Source of the DNA: an uncultured Clostridia bacterium
GTDB taxonomy: Bacteria; Bacillota; Clostridia; Christensenellales; Aristaeellaceae
Reading direction: 5' to 3'
Assembly (NCBI GenBank): GCA_946408995.1
Contig: CAMJUL010000001.1
Location: forward strand, 51,926 to 115,925
Length of the DNA stretch: 64,000 bases
Below are positions 55,446 to 63,949 of the stretch, in pieces; the first letter of the stretch is position 1, and the number at the start of each line of letters is the position of its first letter. A program made the translations under genes and the position numbers. The notes below the pieces were generated by a model, which had not been told where the DNA came from, did no database searches, and saw only the letters and a list, made by a program, of their open reading frames with translations.

Positions 55446-55464
55446 CTGTTTATTCGTAAAACAG
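55446..55464. promoter_or_regulatory. Palindromic LacI-type operator (site A)
   Basis: CTGTTTATTCGTAAAACAG has inverted half-sites CTGTTT and AAACAG. It lies directly upstream of the lacI -35 element and shares ATTCGTAAA with sites B and C. Autoregulation is likely. Confidence 0.55.
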
Positions 55465-55468
55465 TTGC

Positions 55469-55497
55469 TTGACAAGTTGCTTTACAGTTGATATAAT
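55469..55497 (+). promoter_or_regulatory. Consensus promoter of the LacI regulator
   Basis: Perfect TTGACA and perfect TATAAT with 17-base spacing, 33 bases before the start codon. Confidence 0.8.
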
Positions 55498-55530
55498 GCT
55501 TTACGGACCTTGACAGAAGGGGGAAATACT

Positions 55531-56535
55531 ATGAGAAACAGAACCGTCAGCATGGATGATATCGCCAAAGCCTTAGGCGTAAGCAAAAACGCCGTCTCTT
55601 TGGCCCTGCGGGGCAAGGACGGCGTGAGCGAGGACCTGCGCCAGAAAATCGCCGCCAAAGCGAGGGAAATGGGCTACGGCCAGGAAAAACAATCATCCTC
55701 CCAATATATCCTCGCCCTCATTCCTCAGCGCAACACCCACCTGTTGGACGGCATGTTTTATCAGCAGGTTTGCTTCCATATGGAATCCTACGCCCGCTCC
55801 AAGGGGTATCTGCTCACCATATGCAGCGTATCGGAGGCGGAAGAAAAAGCCTGCCTGCCCCATCCCATGCTCAAGCAGATGCCCTTCCAGGGCGTGGCCA
55901 CCATTGGCAACCTTGCCAAGGAATACTGCATGCTGTACCGGAATTGCGGCATCAAATATTTAATGGTAGATCAGTATTACGACGATATCCCCGTGGACAG
56001 CATTACCACCGCCAATACCTCCGCCACCTATATGCTCACCCAGCACCTGATCGAGAAGGGCCATAAAAAAATCCAGTATATCGGCCCCCGCAAGCGCACC
56101 TCCAGCCTGTTTGACCGCTGGCGGGGCTACCAGCAGGCCATGGACGACCACGGCTTCCCCGTCCTGACCAATTCCTATGTGGAAGCGGACAGCCGGGACA
56201 ACGGGGACGATTATTCCCTGCTGAAAAGCGCCCTGGACGCTATGGACGAACTGCCCACCGCCTTCGTTTGCGGCCATGACGTGACCGCCAAGCAGGTGAT
56301 CGATATTTTGGGCGCGCAGGGGCTCACGTGTCCCCGGGATTTCTCCGTGGTGGGCTTTGACGACATTCCGATCCCGGAGGTGGCCCCCCTGAACCTGACC
56401 ACCTACCGCACCCCCAAAGCCGCCATCGCCCAGGCGTCCATTGACTGCCTCATTCAAAACGATTCCCGCTCGCCTCAGAAGTTGGAACTGTACGGCGAAC
56501 TGATCTGCCGGGGCAGCGTGCGGGATGTCCGCTGA
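55531..56535 (+). CDS. LacI/GalR family transcriptional repressor
   Basis: 334 residues from ATG 55531, preceded by AGAAGGGGGAAA. The N-terminal VSMDDIAKALGVSKNAVSLALRGKDGVSEDLRQKIAAKAREMGY is the LacI HTH plus hinge; a periplasmic-binding-protein-type effector domain follows (MLTQHLIEKGHKKIQYIGPRK, AFVCGHDVTAKQVIDILGAQGL, FSVVGFDDIPIPEVAPLNLTTYRTPK). Divergent from the importer operon and cotranscribed with the FAD oxidoreductase. Effector probably a rhamnogalacturonan- or rhamnose-derived sugar. Confidence 0.93.
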   Translation: MRNRTVSMDDIAKALGVSKNAVSLALRGKDGVSEDLRQKIAAKAREMGYGQEKQSSSQYILALIPQRNTHLLDGMFYQQVCFHMESYARSKGYLLTICSVSEAEEKACLPHPMLKQMPFQGVATIGNLAKEYCMLYRNCGIKYLMVDQYYDDIPVDSITTANTSATYMLTQHLIEKGHKKIQYIGPRKRTSSLFDRWRGYQQAMDDHGFPVLTNSYVEADSRDNGDDYSLLKSALDAMDELPTAFVCGHDVTAKQVIDILGAQGLTCPRDFSVVGFDDIPIPEVAPLNLTTYRTPKAAIAQASIDCLIQNDSRSPQKLELYGELICRGSVRDVR

Positions 56536-56560
56536 ACGATCAAAAAAAGGAGAAAAAGCC

Positions 56561-57877
56561 ATGGATATTTTCTATGATGTGATCGTAGCCGGAGGCGGCC
56601 CGGCCGGTGTCTCAGCCGCCATGGCAGCCGCCCGAAGCGGGGCCAAAACGCTGCTGATCGAAGCCAACGGTTCCTTGGGCGGAACGGTCACCAACGGTTC
56701 TCTGCCCGCCTTCTGCCCCTTTGGCAATACGGACGAACCGCTCATTCAAGGGATCGGTTTGGAGATACTGGAAGCCCTGCGGGCAGAAACAAAGCTGCCC
56801 TCCTATTATGAGGACAGCCCGGAAAAGCCGCTTTATAATTGGTTCCCGGTGGACGGGGAAGCGCTGAAACGCATCTTAGATGACAAGGTGCTGTCCAGCG
56901 GGTGCGAATTGCTGCTGCACGCCCATTTTGTGGGCTGTGAAACGGAAGACGGCGTCATTCGCAGCGTCACGGTGCATACGCCCGGCGGCCTGGAAACCTT
57001 CGCCGCAAAGACGTTCATCGACTGCACCGGGGACGGCGTTCTTTCCGCCGAAGCGGGATGCGAAATCCAGTTGGGAAATGAGGAAGGCTTGGTTCAGTCC
57101 GGCACCCTGTGCTTCAAAATCGCACCCTTCGATACCGAACGTTTTATCCGCTACGCCGAAGAAACCGGGGAGGGCGGGAATCTGCTGCACGCCTGCGCCC
57201 GAGCAATTGCCGACGGCGCTTTTCCGGAAGGAGAAACCAAAGTGGCGGGCATTTCCTTTCCCTATCCGGGCGTGGCCGTGCTGAACTTCGGCCATATCTA
57301 CGGTATTGATCCCCTGAACGCGGCGTCCCTGACCCGCGCCGAAGTGGAAGGAAGAAAAATGCTGCCGGAGCTTTTGCGCTTCCTGCGGAATTACGTGCCT
57401 GGCGCGGAAAACGCCGTAATCGTTTCCAGCGGGCCTAACCTGGGCATCCGGGAATCCCGCCGGGTCATGGGCGATTATGTGCTGACGAAGGAAGATTATT
57501 TCCGCCGGGCTGATTTTAACGACGCCATCGCCTATTATTGCTATCCCATCGATATTCACGCCCTGCGGCCCGGTAAACAGACACAGGAATGGAACGAGCT
57601 CTACTATAACCGGCGCTATCAGCCCGGCGAGGCCTACGGCGTCCCCTACCGCTGCCTCACGCCCAAAGGCATAAAAAACCTGCTCACAGCCGGAAAGATC
57701 ATCAGCTGCGATCAGATCATGTTAGGTTCCGTCCGCGTGGTTCCCTGCTGCTTCGCCACCGGCCAGGCCGCCGGTACCGCCGCCGCCATGGCCGCCCGGT
57801 CAGATATTTCCGTCCGGTCCGTTGACCCAACAGTCCTGCGGGATTCCCTGAAGCGGAAAGGCTGCTTCTTAAGATAA
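56561..57877 (+). CDS. FAD-dependent oxidoreductase (PF12831-type)
   Basis: 438 residues from ATG 56561 with AAGGAG upstream. The Rossmann motif YDVIVAGGGPAGVSAAMAAARSGAKTLLIEANGSLGG binds FAD; TFIDCTGDGVLSAEAGC and the C-terminal LTAGKIISCDQIMLGSVRVVPCCFATGQAAGTAAAMAA complete the family pattern. Such enzymes are common in pectin and mucin loci of anaerobes with unknown chemistry, possibly oxidising or dehydrating sugar derivatives. Starts 25 bases after the lacI stop and ends at a strong terminator. Confidence 0.88.
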   Translation: MDIFYDVIVAGGGPAGVSAAMAAARSGAKTLLIEANGSLGGTVTNGSLPAFCPFGNTDEPLIQGIGLEILEALRAETKLPSYYEDSPEKPLYNWFPVDGEALKRILDDKVLSSGCELLLHAHFVGCETEDGVIRSVTVHTPGGLETFAAKTFIDCTGDGVLSAEAGCEIQLGNEEGLVQSGTLCFKIAPFDTERFIRYAEETGEGGNLLHACARAIADGAFPEGETKVAGISFPYPGVAVLNFGHIYGIDPLNAASLTRAEVEGRKMLPELLRFLRNYVPGAENAVIVSSGPNLGIRESRRVMGDYVLTKEDYFRRADFNDAIAYYCYPIDIHALRPGKQTQEWNELYYNRRYQPGEAYGVPYRCLTPKGIKNLLTAGKIISCDQIMLGSVRVVPCCFATGQAAGTAAAMAARSDISVRSVDPTVLRDSLKRKGCFLR

Positions 57878-57913
57878 AGGGACGTGACGGGCAATCATCA
57901 TGCTGAAAGTTGG

Positions 57914-57938
57914 AACAGAAAGCCCTTTCTGTTTTTTT
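57914..57938. terminator. Intrinsic terminator after the FAD oxidoreductase
   Basis: AACAGAAA and TTTCTGTT form a perfect eight-base stem with a GCCC loop and TTTTT tail. An outer GCTGAAAG/CTTTCAGC pair extends it. Confidence 0.8.
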
Positions 57939-57985
57939 GCATTTTTCAGCTTTCAGCAAAGGCATATATCCTTTTACTTCAGGAA

Positions 57986-59125
57986 TTATTCTTCCTGTTC
58001 TGGCCCGATCAGCATTACCTCTCCCAGTTCTCCCTGCTCAAGCGAAATATGCAGGTTCATGATCTCCGTTTCTTCAAAGGAGAACAGGCAGCACTCTCCC
58101 GGCTTTTCGGGGGTAAAATCAAAGGGAAGGCTTAGATTTCCCAGTTCTACAATTCCGGCGATCCTCGTTCCCAGCGCCGGATAGAGAAGCAGCATATCCG
58201 CATGGACAGCAACGGCCCAGGAAAAGGAAACGGTTTTACCCTGCCACACATAGGCGGCGGAGGAAGCGGCCTGGCAGATATCGCCGTCCCGAAGCAGCCC
58301 TCCGGGATCGCCTTCGCATGCTGCCTCCCCTATCCAGTTTACGCACTGGATATCTGCCAGCGGCCTTAACTGCGGCGCTCGCGTGGGGCCGTTGATATAG
58401 GCGGTGCCGTCGTCATGGAATCCGGCCCGGTCAATGTTCAGCCGCCGGTTGCCGGAAGGCCTGTCGGGAAAGGTAGCGCCTTTTATCAGTTGGGCGCGTT
58501 CCTCCTTTGACGGTGTTCTCAACAGGATTGCTTTAACATTGGGATTATTCAGATAGTACCATGCAGGAACATCGTTTAGCTTGTTCACCAGAAGAATAAC
58601 CAGATTTTTCAGAATGCCTTTCTCCGTCCGAACTTCCTGGGCTTCCAAAGATGCCTGCATCAAAATGGTAAACCCTTCAATTTCTTGTTGCTGCATATTG
58701 ACAGGATCATTGATATATCTGGAAGCAAAGTCCATAATCACTACGGTTGCAGCATCCTTCTGGGTTAGCGCTATCTCTACCATTGTTGCGGCAGAATTGT
58801 TATTCTTTCCCCGAAATTCCGCAGCGATTCTGCCGTTCCCTGTAACGTTGGCTTTCACGAGATCAGCAAAGCGATTGGCATATCCCGCTTCATATTTATT
58901 GTAGAAACCACGTATTCCGTCAAACATGATGATGTTCTCATACCCAATATCCTTGAAATAATAGTGAAGGTATTCAGGTAATCTAACAATGGCCCCTTGA
59001 GAAAGACTGCCCTCAAGCGGATAAAGATAGCTATCCAGTATATTTCCTTCGAGGATCAGGCAAGGCTTAATCTTCCTGAATATCTCCATTTCCTGATGCC
59101 ATTTCGAGAGACTTACTTCGCTCAT
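57986..59125 (-). pseudogene. Chimeric ORF: N-terminal half of an AAA-type element ATPase fused to an unrelated cargo-derived tail
   Basis: Residues ~1-220 (FRKIKPCLILEGNILDSYLYP, GAIVRLPEYLHYYFKDIGYENIIMFD, VVIMDFASRYINDP, VILLVNKLNDVPAWYYLNNPNVK) look like the first half of AAA-family ATPases carried by Clostridial mobile elements, which are much longer. After GATFP the composition changes to GC-rich and the remaining ~160 residues (GFHDDGTAYINGPTRAPQLRPLADIQ and beta-rich sequence) are unrelated and resemble nothing I can name. The join near 58465 probably marks the cargo insertion point. ATG 59125 has GGAGG; no Walker motifs in the remaining part, so ATPase activity is unlikely. Confidence 0.6.
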
Positions 59126-59251
59126 GCTTAACCTCCAACCCTTTTGATCGGCTTATTTGTTCTAATACGTTCTCATATCCCGGTTGGTGGATCCCAACAG
59201 AGATGATTCCTTCACCTGTTGAGAAATTTTGAATTCTACTGTTGGCCGTTT

Positions 59252-59416
59252 TCAGATAGCTGTGTAGCGATCTCGATAATCTGTGTTCAGTATCAGAATT
59301 CTTTGGTTGTCCGATCCTCGCAGCAGTAAACCATGATTCTTCGCCTCAATGTACTTCCGGTACAATTCGATGCTGATTCCAAAGGCTTCGGTCGATAATC
59401 TGATGTCTTGGAACAT
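59252..59416 (-). CDS. Possible 54-residue protein after the relaxase gene
   Basis: ATG 59416, seven bases after the relaxase stop, opens MFQDIRLSTEAFGISIEL and ends in ...DYRDRYTAI before a TGA. It is below the ORF-track cutoff. Start without a clear Shine-Dalgarno but close enough for coupling. Composition matches the element backbone. Could be real or a fragment of a longer ancestral gene. Confidence 0.35.
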   Translation of the reverse strand: MFQDIRLSTEAFGISIELYRKYIEAKNHGLLLRGSDNQRILILNTDYRDRYTAI

Positions 59417-59422
59417 TGAAAT

Positions 59423-61105
59423 TCAGCGGGTGCTCAGGACTGATGGCTGAACGCTGTATGTTGATTGCTCACGCTCAATCTGTTGTTCGATTTGCATTTT
59501 CCTTTTTTCTTCTTCCAATAACCGTGCTGCCTCCCTTAAACTTTCTTTATATTTTTCAAAGCTGATCTTATCGTGAATTTCAGATCGAATATCCTCCCGT
59601 GCCTGCTGCTCCAATTCCGGGCGGATAACTTTTCGTATTTTGAGCAGGGAAGCTTGATCGTAATTCCTGGACTTAACGGCCAACTCAGTAAATCTCTGCT
59701 TTCCTTTTCTGATTTTGGAATCCAGTGCAGCGTTGATTGCTGTGATATGGTCATTTGAAGCTTCTTTTTCCGCAATCATGCGCTGAATCTCCTGAATGTC
59801 TTTTGCTTTTTCCCCACCCGCTTTTTGAAGGACAGCGTTCTCTTGCTCCTGTAAACTAATGATTTCGTAATCCAGACGGTCAATTTCATCAGAAAGCGTA
59901 TGTCGCTTCAAAAAACTCATGATCGGCAGAGCGTCCTTCTCTCTTTGAAGCCTATTTCTCGTTTTGATCTTTTCTTTGATCCTTCGCCGAATCAAGGTGT
60001 ATTCATCGCAAAGCCGCTTTGCCCAGGTAATATAGGCTTCGTTCTGCTCCAGCTTTGCTTGGTTATGCAGCTTCCCGTAAATGAAAACGATCACGTTTTT
60101 CCGAATCGTTTCCATCTCGCGGGCAATGCCTTCTATGGTCGGCTTTGCCGCCTGCATGAGTTTTTCCACCCATTCTTTCAGCTTGCGCAGGAGAGCGTTA
60201 TCCTTCCTGATTTGCCGGTTCAATTCGCACCTTTCAGATATGCCGCCTTCTTTCTCCAAAATTCGAGCGGCCGTTCCCTCATGGATAGTGGGCTGCTCGT
60301 CGATACCCCGTGCCGCGTTGCTGCGGTGGTCGATCCGTTCATCATGATCGGCGTTTTCCAAATGCCGATTGACCACGTCTGCCCACGCCGCCCGCCATTT
60401 CTCCAGTTGTTCCTCGCTGTTCCACCGTTCCGTGATGGGATTCTGCCGCCCGAATTTGGTACTCTTGGGATTCTTGCTGGCTCGGGCATAACCTTGGGCT
60501 TCAGCAGCAGACGGAGCCATGTATACCTTTTTCTTGCCGAAGAGATAAGGATACTGCTTCTCCCAGCCGTTTGCCTGTGCCACTTTGTATTCCGTACTGG
60601 TGAAGCCCTTTTCTTCCCCATTGCGGATACAAAGATATTCCTTTTCCGTCTTATTCTGCCAAGTCCCATCCTGGTTCAAAGGCCGAACGGTCAGCAGGAC
60701 GTGGGCGTGGGGATTTGTCCCGTCTGTATCATGGACGGCAACCTGCGCGCACATCCCATCCGAAACAAAATGCTCCTGAATAAACTCGGTCATGATGGCA
60801 ATCCATTCTTTCTTACTCAACTCAATCGGCAGGGCCAGAATCATTTCCCGCGCCAAACGGCTGTCCTTGGATTTCTCGGCGGCTTCCACCGCATTCCACA
60901 GCTTTTCCTTGTCCTGCCATTCCGCCGGTGCCATAGGAGGAAGGAATACCTGATCCCACACCAAGCCCTGTTTCTTCGTGTAATCGTGCTGAATCCCGTC
61001 GTAGTCATTATAAATGGCCGTACAACCGATATAAGCGGCAGCGGCACAGGCAGACCGGCCTTCTCCCCGCGTGATGATCTTGACTTCGTTATGGTAGATC
61101 GCCAT
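59423..61105 (-). CDS. MobA/MobL-type (MOBQ) relaxase
   Basis: 560 residues from ATG 61105, preceded by AAAGGAGGG; the track adds 47 leader codons. AIYHNEVKIITRGEGRSACAAAAYIGC is the N-terminal motif I region with the candidate catalytic Tyr, and VAVHDTDGTNPHAHVLLTVRPL the HxDxxxPHxH metal-binding motif III of MobA/MobL. The C-terminal ~250 residues are coiled-coil-rich. It nicks oriT and pilots the strand in mobilization by a helper conjugative system. The oriT candidate lies just upstream of the gene. Confidence 0.93.
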   Translation of the reverse strand: MAIYHNEVKIITRGEGRSACAAAAYIGCTAIYNDYDGIQHDYTKKQGLVWDQVFLPPMAPAEWQDKEKLWNAVEAAEKSKDSRLAREMILALPIELSKKEWIAIMTEFIQEHFVSDGMCAQVAVHDTDGTNPHAHVLLTVRPLNQDGTWQNKTEKEYLCIRNGEEKGFTSTEYKVAQANGWEKQYPYLFGKKKVYMAPSAAEAQGYARASKNPKSTKFGRQNPITERWNSEEQLEKWRAAWADVVNRHLENADHDERIDHRSNAARGIDEQPTIHEGTAARILEKEGGISERCELNRQIRKDNALLRKLKEWVEKLMQAAKPTIEGIAREMETIRKNVIVFIYGKLHNQAKLEQNEAYITWAKRLCDEYTLIRRRIKEKIKTRNRLQREKDALPIMSFLKRHTLSDEIDRLDYEIISLQEQENAVLQKAGGEKAKDIQEIQRMIAEKEASNDHITAINAALDSKIRKGKQRFTELAVKSRNYDQASLLKIRKVIRPELEQQAREDIRSEIHDKISFEKYKESLREAARLLEEEKRKMQIEQQIEREQSTYSVQPSVLSTR

Positions 61106-61470
61106 TTCGTTCCTCCCTCCTTTCTGGCTCCTCAGAGCCTTTTTCTGGTTTTCTTTCGCAAAAGAGAACGATGCCCGCAGGCATCCAGCCCCCGGCAAAG
61201 CTGCCAGTGGCAGGTTTGCCCAAGCAGTTGCAGGCATGAGCATCATGCCGGAATCTGCCGAAGGCAGAGGTCAACTGCACAGCCGATGCTCGTTCTGTCT
61301 CTGGCCAGAACGACATTGGCTGAAAGGCGTCCGCAGACGCCGCATCCCCCTCGGAGAGCGCACGGCCCGACCAACGGGAGGGATACCACCGCCCGAAGGG
61401 TGGTGAGTAAGTGCGCCCTTCGGGAGATAAGAAACGGAGCGCCTCAGGTTACCCCGAAACGCCCCGTTCG
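61106..61470. other. Non-coding mobilization region
   Basis: Contains the oriT candidate and several hairpins (GGCGTCcgcaGACGCC near 61329-61344, CCCTTCGGG near 61417) but no supported gene. Probably also hosts the relaxase promoter. Confidence 0.5.
61384..61420 (+). other. Candidate oriT with IncQ-type nic region
   Basis: ACCACCgcccgaagGGTGGT (61385-61404) is an inverted repeat followed by GTAAGTGCGCCCT (61407-61419). The latter closely matches the nic region recognised by IncQ/MOBQ relaxases (as in RSF1010 and pSC101), and the hairpin-then-nic layout is the same. It sits in a ~365-base non-coding region immediately upstream of the relaxase gene, which also holds GGCGTCcgcaGACGCC and other repeats. 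Confidence 0.7.
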
Positions 61471-61668
61471 TTAGTTCAGCTTACGTTCTAATTCGCGCTC
61501 CAACTCCGTCAAGTCCATTCCCACGGCAGTCGGAAACACCTTCTCCAGGATCGCTCCTTCCTGGATCAGCCGCCTCGTCCGGGCTTTCCGTTCCTTCACC
61601 CGATCACGAGCCTGGGCTTCTTCCAGCCGGTGTTGCGCTTGGAGCAATTTCTTCTCGTTTTCTGTCAT
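61471..61668 (-). CDS. DUF3847/TraD-like mobilization accessory protein
   Basis: 65 residues from ATG 61668 (GAGGGAG upstream; the track start is 32 codons earlier). NEKKLLQAQHRLEEAQARDRVKERKARTRRLIQEGAILEKV is a charged coiled coil followed by the RKxRTRRLIxxGAxxE motif seen in TraD/DUF3847 accessory proteins next to MobA/MobL relaxases. Probably helps relaxosome assembly. Confidence 0.7.
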   Translation of the reverse strand: MTENEKKLLQAQHRLEEAQARDRVKERKARTRRLIQEGAILEKVFPTAVGMDLTELERELERKLN

Positions 61669-61844
61669 AATCGTCAACTCCCTCTGTTGAAATGCTTGGT
61701 TTCTCTCCATATCGCAAGTCCTTTTCTGCTGATTTGCGATAAAACGGCAGAAAAAAAGCGACAATGTTTGTTCGGATGAAAAGTAACAGCGCCGCTTTCA
61801 AGAATCCTGCCAATTTGAGTTTGAAATATGCAGGATTGGCAGGA

Positions 61845-62279
61845 TCAGAAATTGTCGGCGAATGATAAAGCGTCATCCAGGGAGGCTTCCTGCTTGTTGT
61901 TTTCGCTGGATGCTTCCTCGCTCTCCGGGGTAAAAGATTGCGGATTCACTGCAATCTGTTCGTTTCCGGCCGCTGATTGAAGCAGACCAATGAGCGTATT
62001 CAGAATCACCATCGGCATGGCCTCCTTCGCGCCTTTCTCCACCGTGTCTAATACCGATTGCAGAAAAGCATCTTCCTTCTCTCGGGTTTCCAGGTAGGGG
62101 TCAGCTTCTGCCCGTTCTGCTCTCCCAAAATAATCGTTGACCGCTATCACCACCGCCCGGCTGTATGATTTATACTTCTTCCGATCCATACGCTGTAAAT
62201 GCTCCCAGGCTTCCCGATCATCCGGATTTGCCAGGTTCAGCCGGATATTGGTATTGATCGTTTCTCGTTCCTTCACCAT
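61845..62279 (-). CDS. ParR-like partition adaptor (ribbon-helix-helix type)
   Basis: 144 residues from ATG 62279; it overlaps the ParM-like gene by seven bases. ETINTNIRLNLANPDDREAWEHLQRMDRKKYKSYSRAVVIAVNDYF looks like a ribbon-helix-helix DNA-binding domain, and the acidic C-terminus could contact ParM filaments. The track's 166-residue version uses an unsupported upstream start. The parMR pairing supports the call, since sequence alone is weak. Confidence 0.6.
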   Translation of the reverse strand: MVKERETINTNIRLNLANPDDREAWEHLQRMDRKKYKSYSRAVVIAVNDYFGRAERAEADPYLETREKEDAFLQSVLDTVEKGAKEAMPMVILNTLIGLLQSAAGNEQIAVNPQSFTPESEEASSENNKQEASLDDALSFADNF

Positions 62280-63226
62280 ACGGCAATCCCTGCCTTCGCC
62301 AGTTTCCGCTTCGCCATCATCTCGTATCCTTTGGCGGCGGCACATACGTCGTCATTGATGATGACCCGTTTCGGATCGTATTCCGCAAAGCTCCGAATCA
62401 GGCAGGCACCGCCGCCTACCACAAACAACCGCATCAATTCCGGGTTGTACTCGTGTTCCCGCATCTTACGAAAAATGCCCTGCACATATGCTGCCGCCGT
62501 CTGTCGGATGGAAGCCAGAAACCTTTCGCTGATTTCCGCTGTTCCAAAGCGGAATACCCGCTCAATCACTGATTCGTCTGCTGCCACGCCGAATTGCTTC
62601 ATCAGGTTTTCTTTCACCGCCAGCATACATTGATTGACGCCATACTTTTCCGTATAGCATTTCTGCTCCTGGGGCATCCGGTCATTAATGTACATCACAT
62701 TCATGGTGCCGTTGCCTATATCCGCCAGCATGTTCACCCCGGAAAACTCTCCCAGCTTGTTTGCCACCGCCGCAAAGCCTTGAGGAAATACATCCGCGCC
62801 TACGAATTGGACGTGATAATCCCTTCCATTGAAAGAAAAGTCAGCCGCTTCATTTTTCAGTAGATACTTCCGAAAGCTCTCCCGCTGTTCCCGTACCCAG
62901 GTCAGGGGCAAGCCTGCGGCAATATGCACTTTTGCTGAGTACAACTTCCGAATATTCATTTCCCGCGCGATAGCTGCAAGAGTCAGGATATAGTAGTCCT
63001 CGTCCTGAATCTTGTCTGCGATAAACTCCTTGTGGCCCTCTCCGATCTTGAAGTACCGCCCCTGATAAACCAATAGATTGTTCTTGAAAGTCGGTTCGGA
63101 ATCATAGACCACCACGCCCGTCTTGAAACAAGTATTGACCGTTTTCATGTTCCCAAAGCCATGGTCAATTGCAGTGACCAGTACCTTTTCCTCTGTTCCA
63201 TAGTTGTTGTTCATTGTTTCTTTCAT
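62273..63226 (-). CDS. ParM/StbA-like actin ATPase (plasmid segregation type)
   Basis: 317 residues. TAIDHGFGNMKTVNT is the phosphate 1 loop, MLADIGNGTMNVMYIND the phosphate 2 loop and LFVVGGGACLI the adenosine motif of bacterial actins. ParM filaments push replicons apart. Presence in an integrating element suggests a replicating or stabilised circular phase. AAAGGAAAG precedes ATG 63226. Confidence 0.88.
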   Translation of the reverse strand: MKETMNNNYGTEEKVLVTAIDHGFGNMKTVNTCFKTGVVVYDSEPTFKNNLLVYQGRYFKIGEGHKEFIADKIQDEDYYILTLAAIAREMNIRKLYSAKVHIAAGLPLTWVREQRESFRKYLLKNEAADFSFNGRDYHVQFVGADVFPQGFAAVANKLGEFSGVNMLADIGNGTMNVMYINDRMPQEQKCYTEKYGVNQCMLAVKENLMKQFGVAADESVIERVFRFGTAEISERFLASIRQTAAAYVQGIFRKMREHEYNPELMRLFVVGGGACLIRSFAEYDPKRVIINDDVCAAAKGYEMMAKRKLAKAGIAVW

Positions 63227-63279
63227 ATGCTTTCCTTTCCGCCGTATAGATCGGCTTTCAAATTGATGTTTGGGTATAG

Positions 63280-63316
63280 AAAAAGCCGTCAGGCTTGAAA
63301 TCTTTCCTGACGGCTT
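63280..63316 (-). terminator. Terminator between tnpV and parM
   Basis: AAGCCGTCAGG and CCTGACGGCTT form a perfect 11-base stem; on the minus strand TTTTTC follows, so it terminates tnpV. Confidence 0.8.
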
Positions 63317-63343
63317 GCCGAGGTTATGTATTTGTGCTATCCT

Positions 63344-63694
63344 TTATGTGAAGATGATCTCCCGGAAGATCACTTCTTCCGCTTGGGCTTTGCAAGCGTT
63401 CATGATGCCGACCCACCTCAGCTGATCGGCAGCTTTGAGCGCTTCTGTGGCTCCAGCAGCTTTCGCTAATGCGGGAACAATTGCTTCCAGCCTACTTTGG
63501 GCGGCGTCCTCCGTTTCGATCAAGTGTTCAAACAAGGTCCCGTTCTGAACCATGAGACCAAACAGAACCGGACGATGCTCCCGCAGATACTCCCTCCGCA
63601 TCCGGCCATACTTGCCGATAGAACGGGTGGTATCGAATCCAACTACGACATTGGGGATCAGGTAACCGTTCTCTTCGTGATAGGTGATATCCAT
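63344..63694 (-). CDS. tnpV: TnpV family transposon-encoded protein
   Basis: 116 residues from ATG 63694 with AGGAGG upstream. MDITYHEENGYLIPNV, YGRMRREYLREHRPVLF and TEALKAADQLRWVGIMNACKAQAEEVIF are the TnpV signatures known from Tn4451-type elements. Function not established. It links this end of the element with the TnpX-like recombinase at the other end. Confidence 0.9.
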   Translation of the reverse strand: MDITYHEENGYLIPNVVVGFDTTRSIGKYGRMRREYLREHRPVLFGLMVQNGTLFEHLIETEDAAQSRLEAIVPALAKAAGATEALKAADQLRWVGIMNACKAQAEEVIFREIIFT

Positions 63695-63949
63695 TCTGTA
63701 CCTCCTTGTTACTCTCCGATGCTTGATTTTACTCGATTTCTTTGCCATGAGCACTGCGGTCTGTCGGCTGTAAATCAAGCGGTTCAGAATGGTTCCTTAT
63801 CACCTCTTACTCCTGGCTGCCGGTTCGGATTCCTTCCCGGCCGGGAACATTCCTGAAGGCGGGCGTTTTGAACGCGAGGATGGGAACCGGGGCGGTTAGC
63901 CGGTCCGGCACATGCCCTTTCTATGGATCCCTGTTACCGCTTACGCTTA

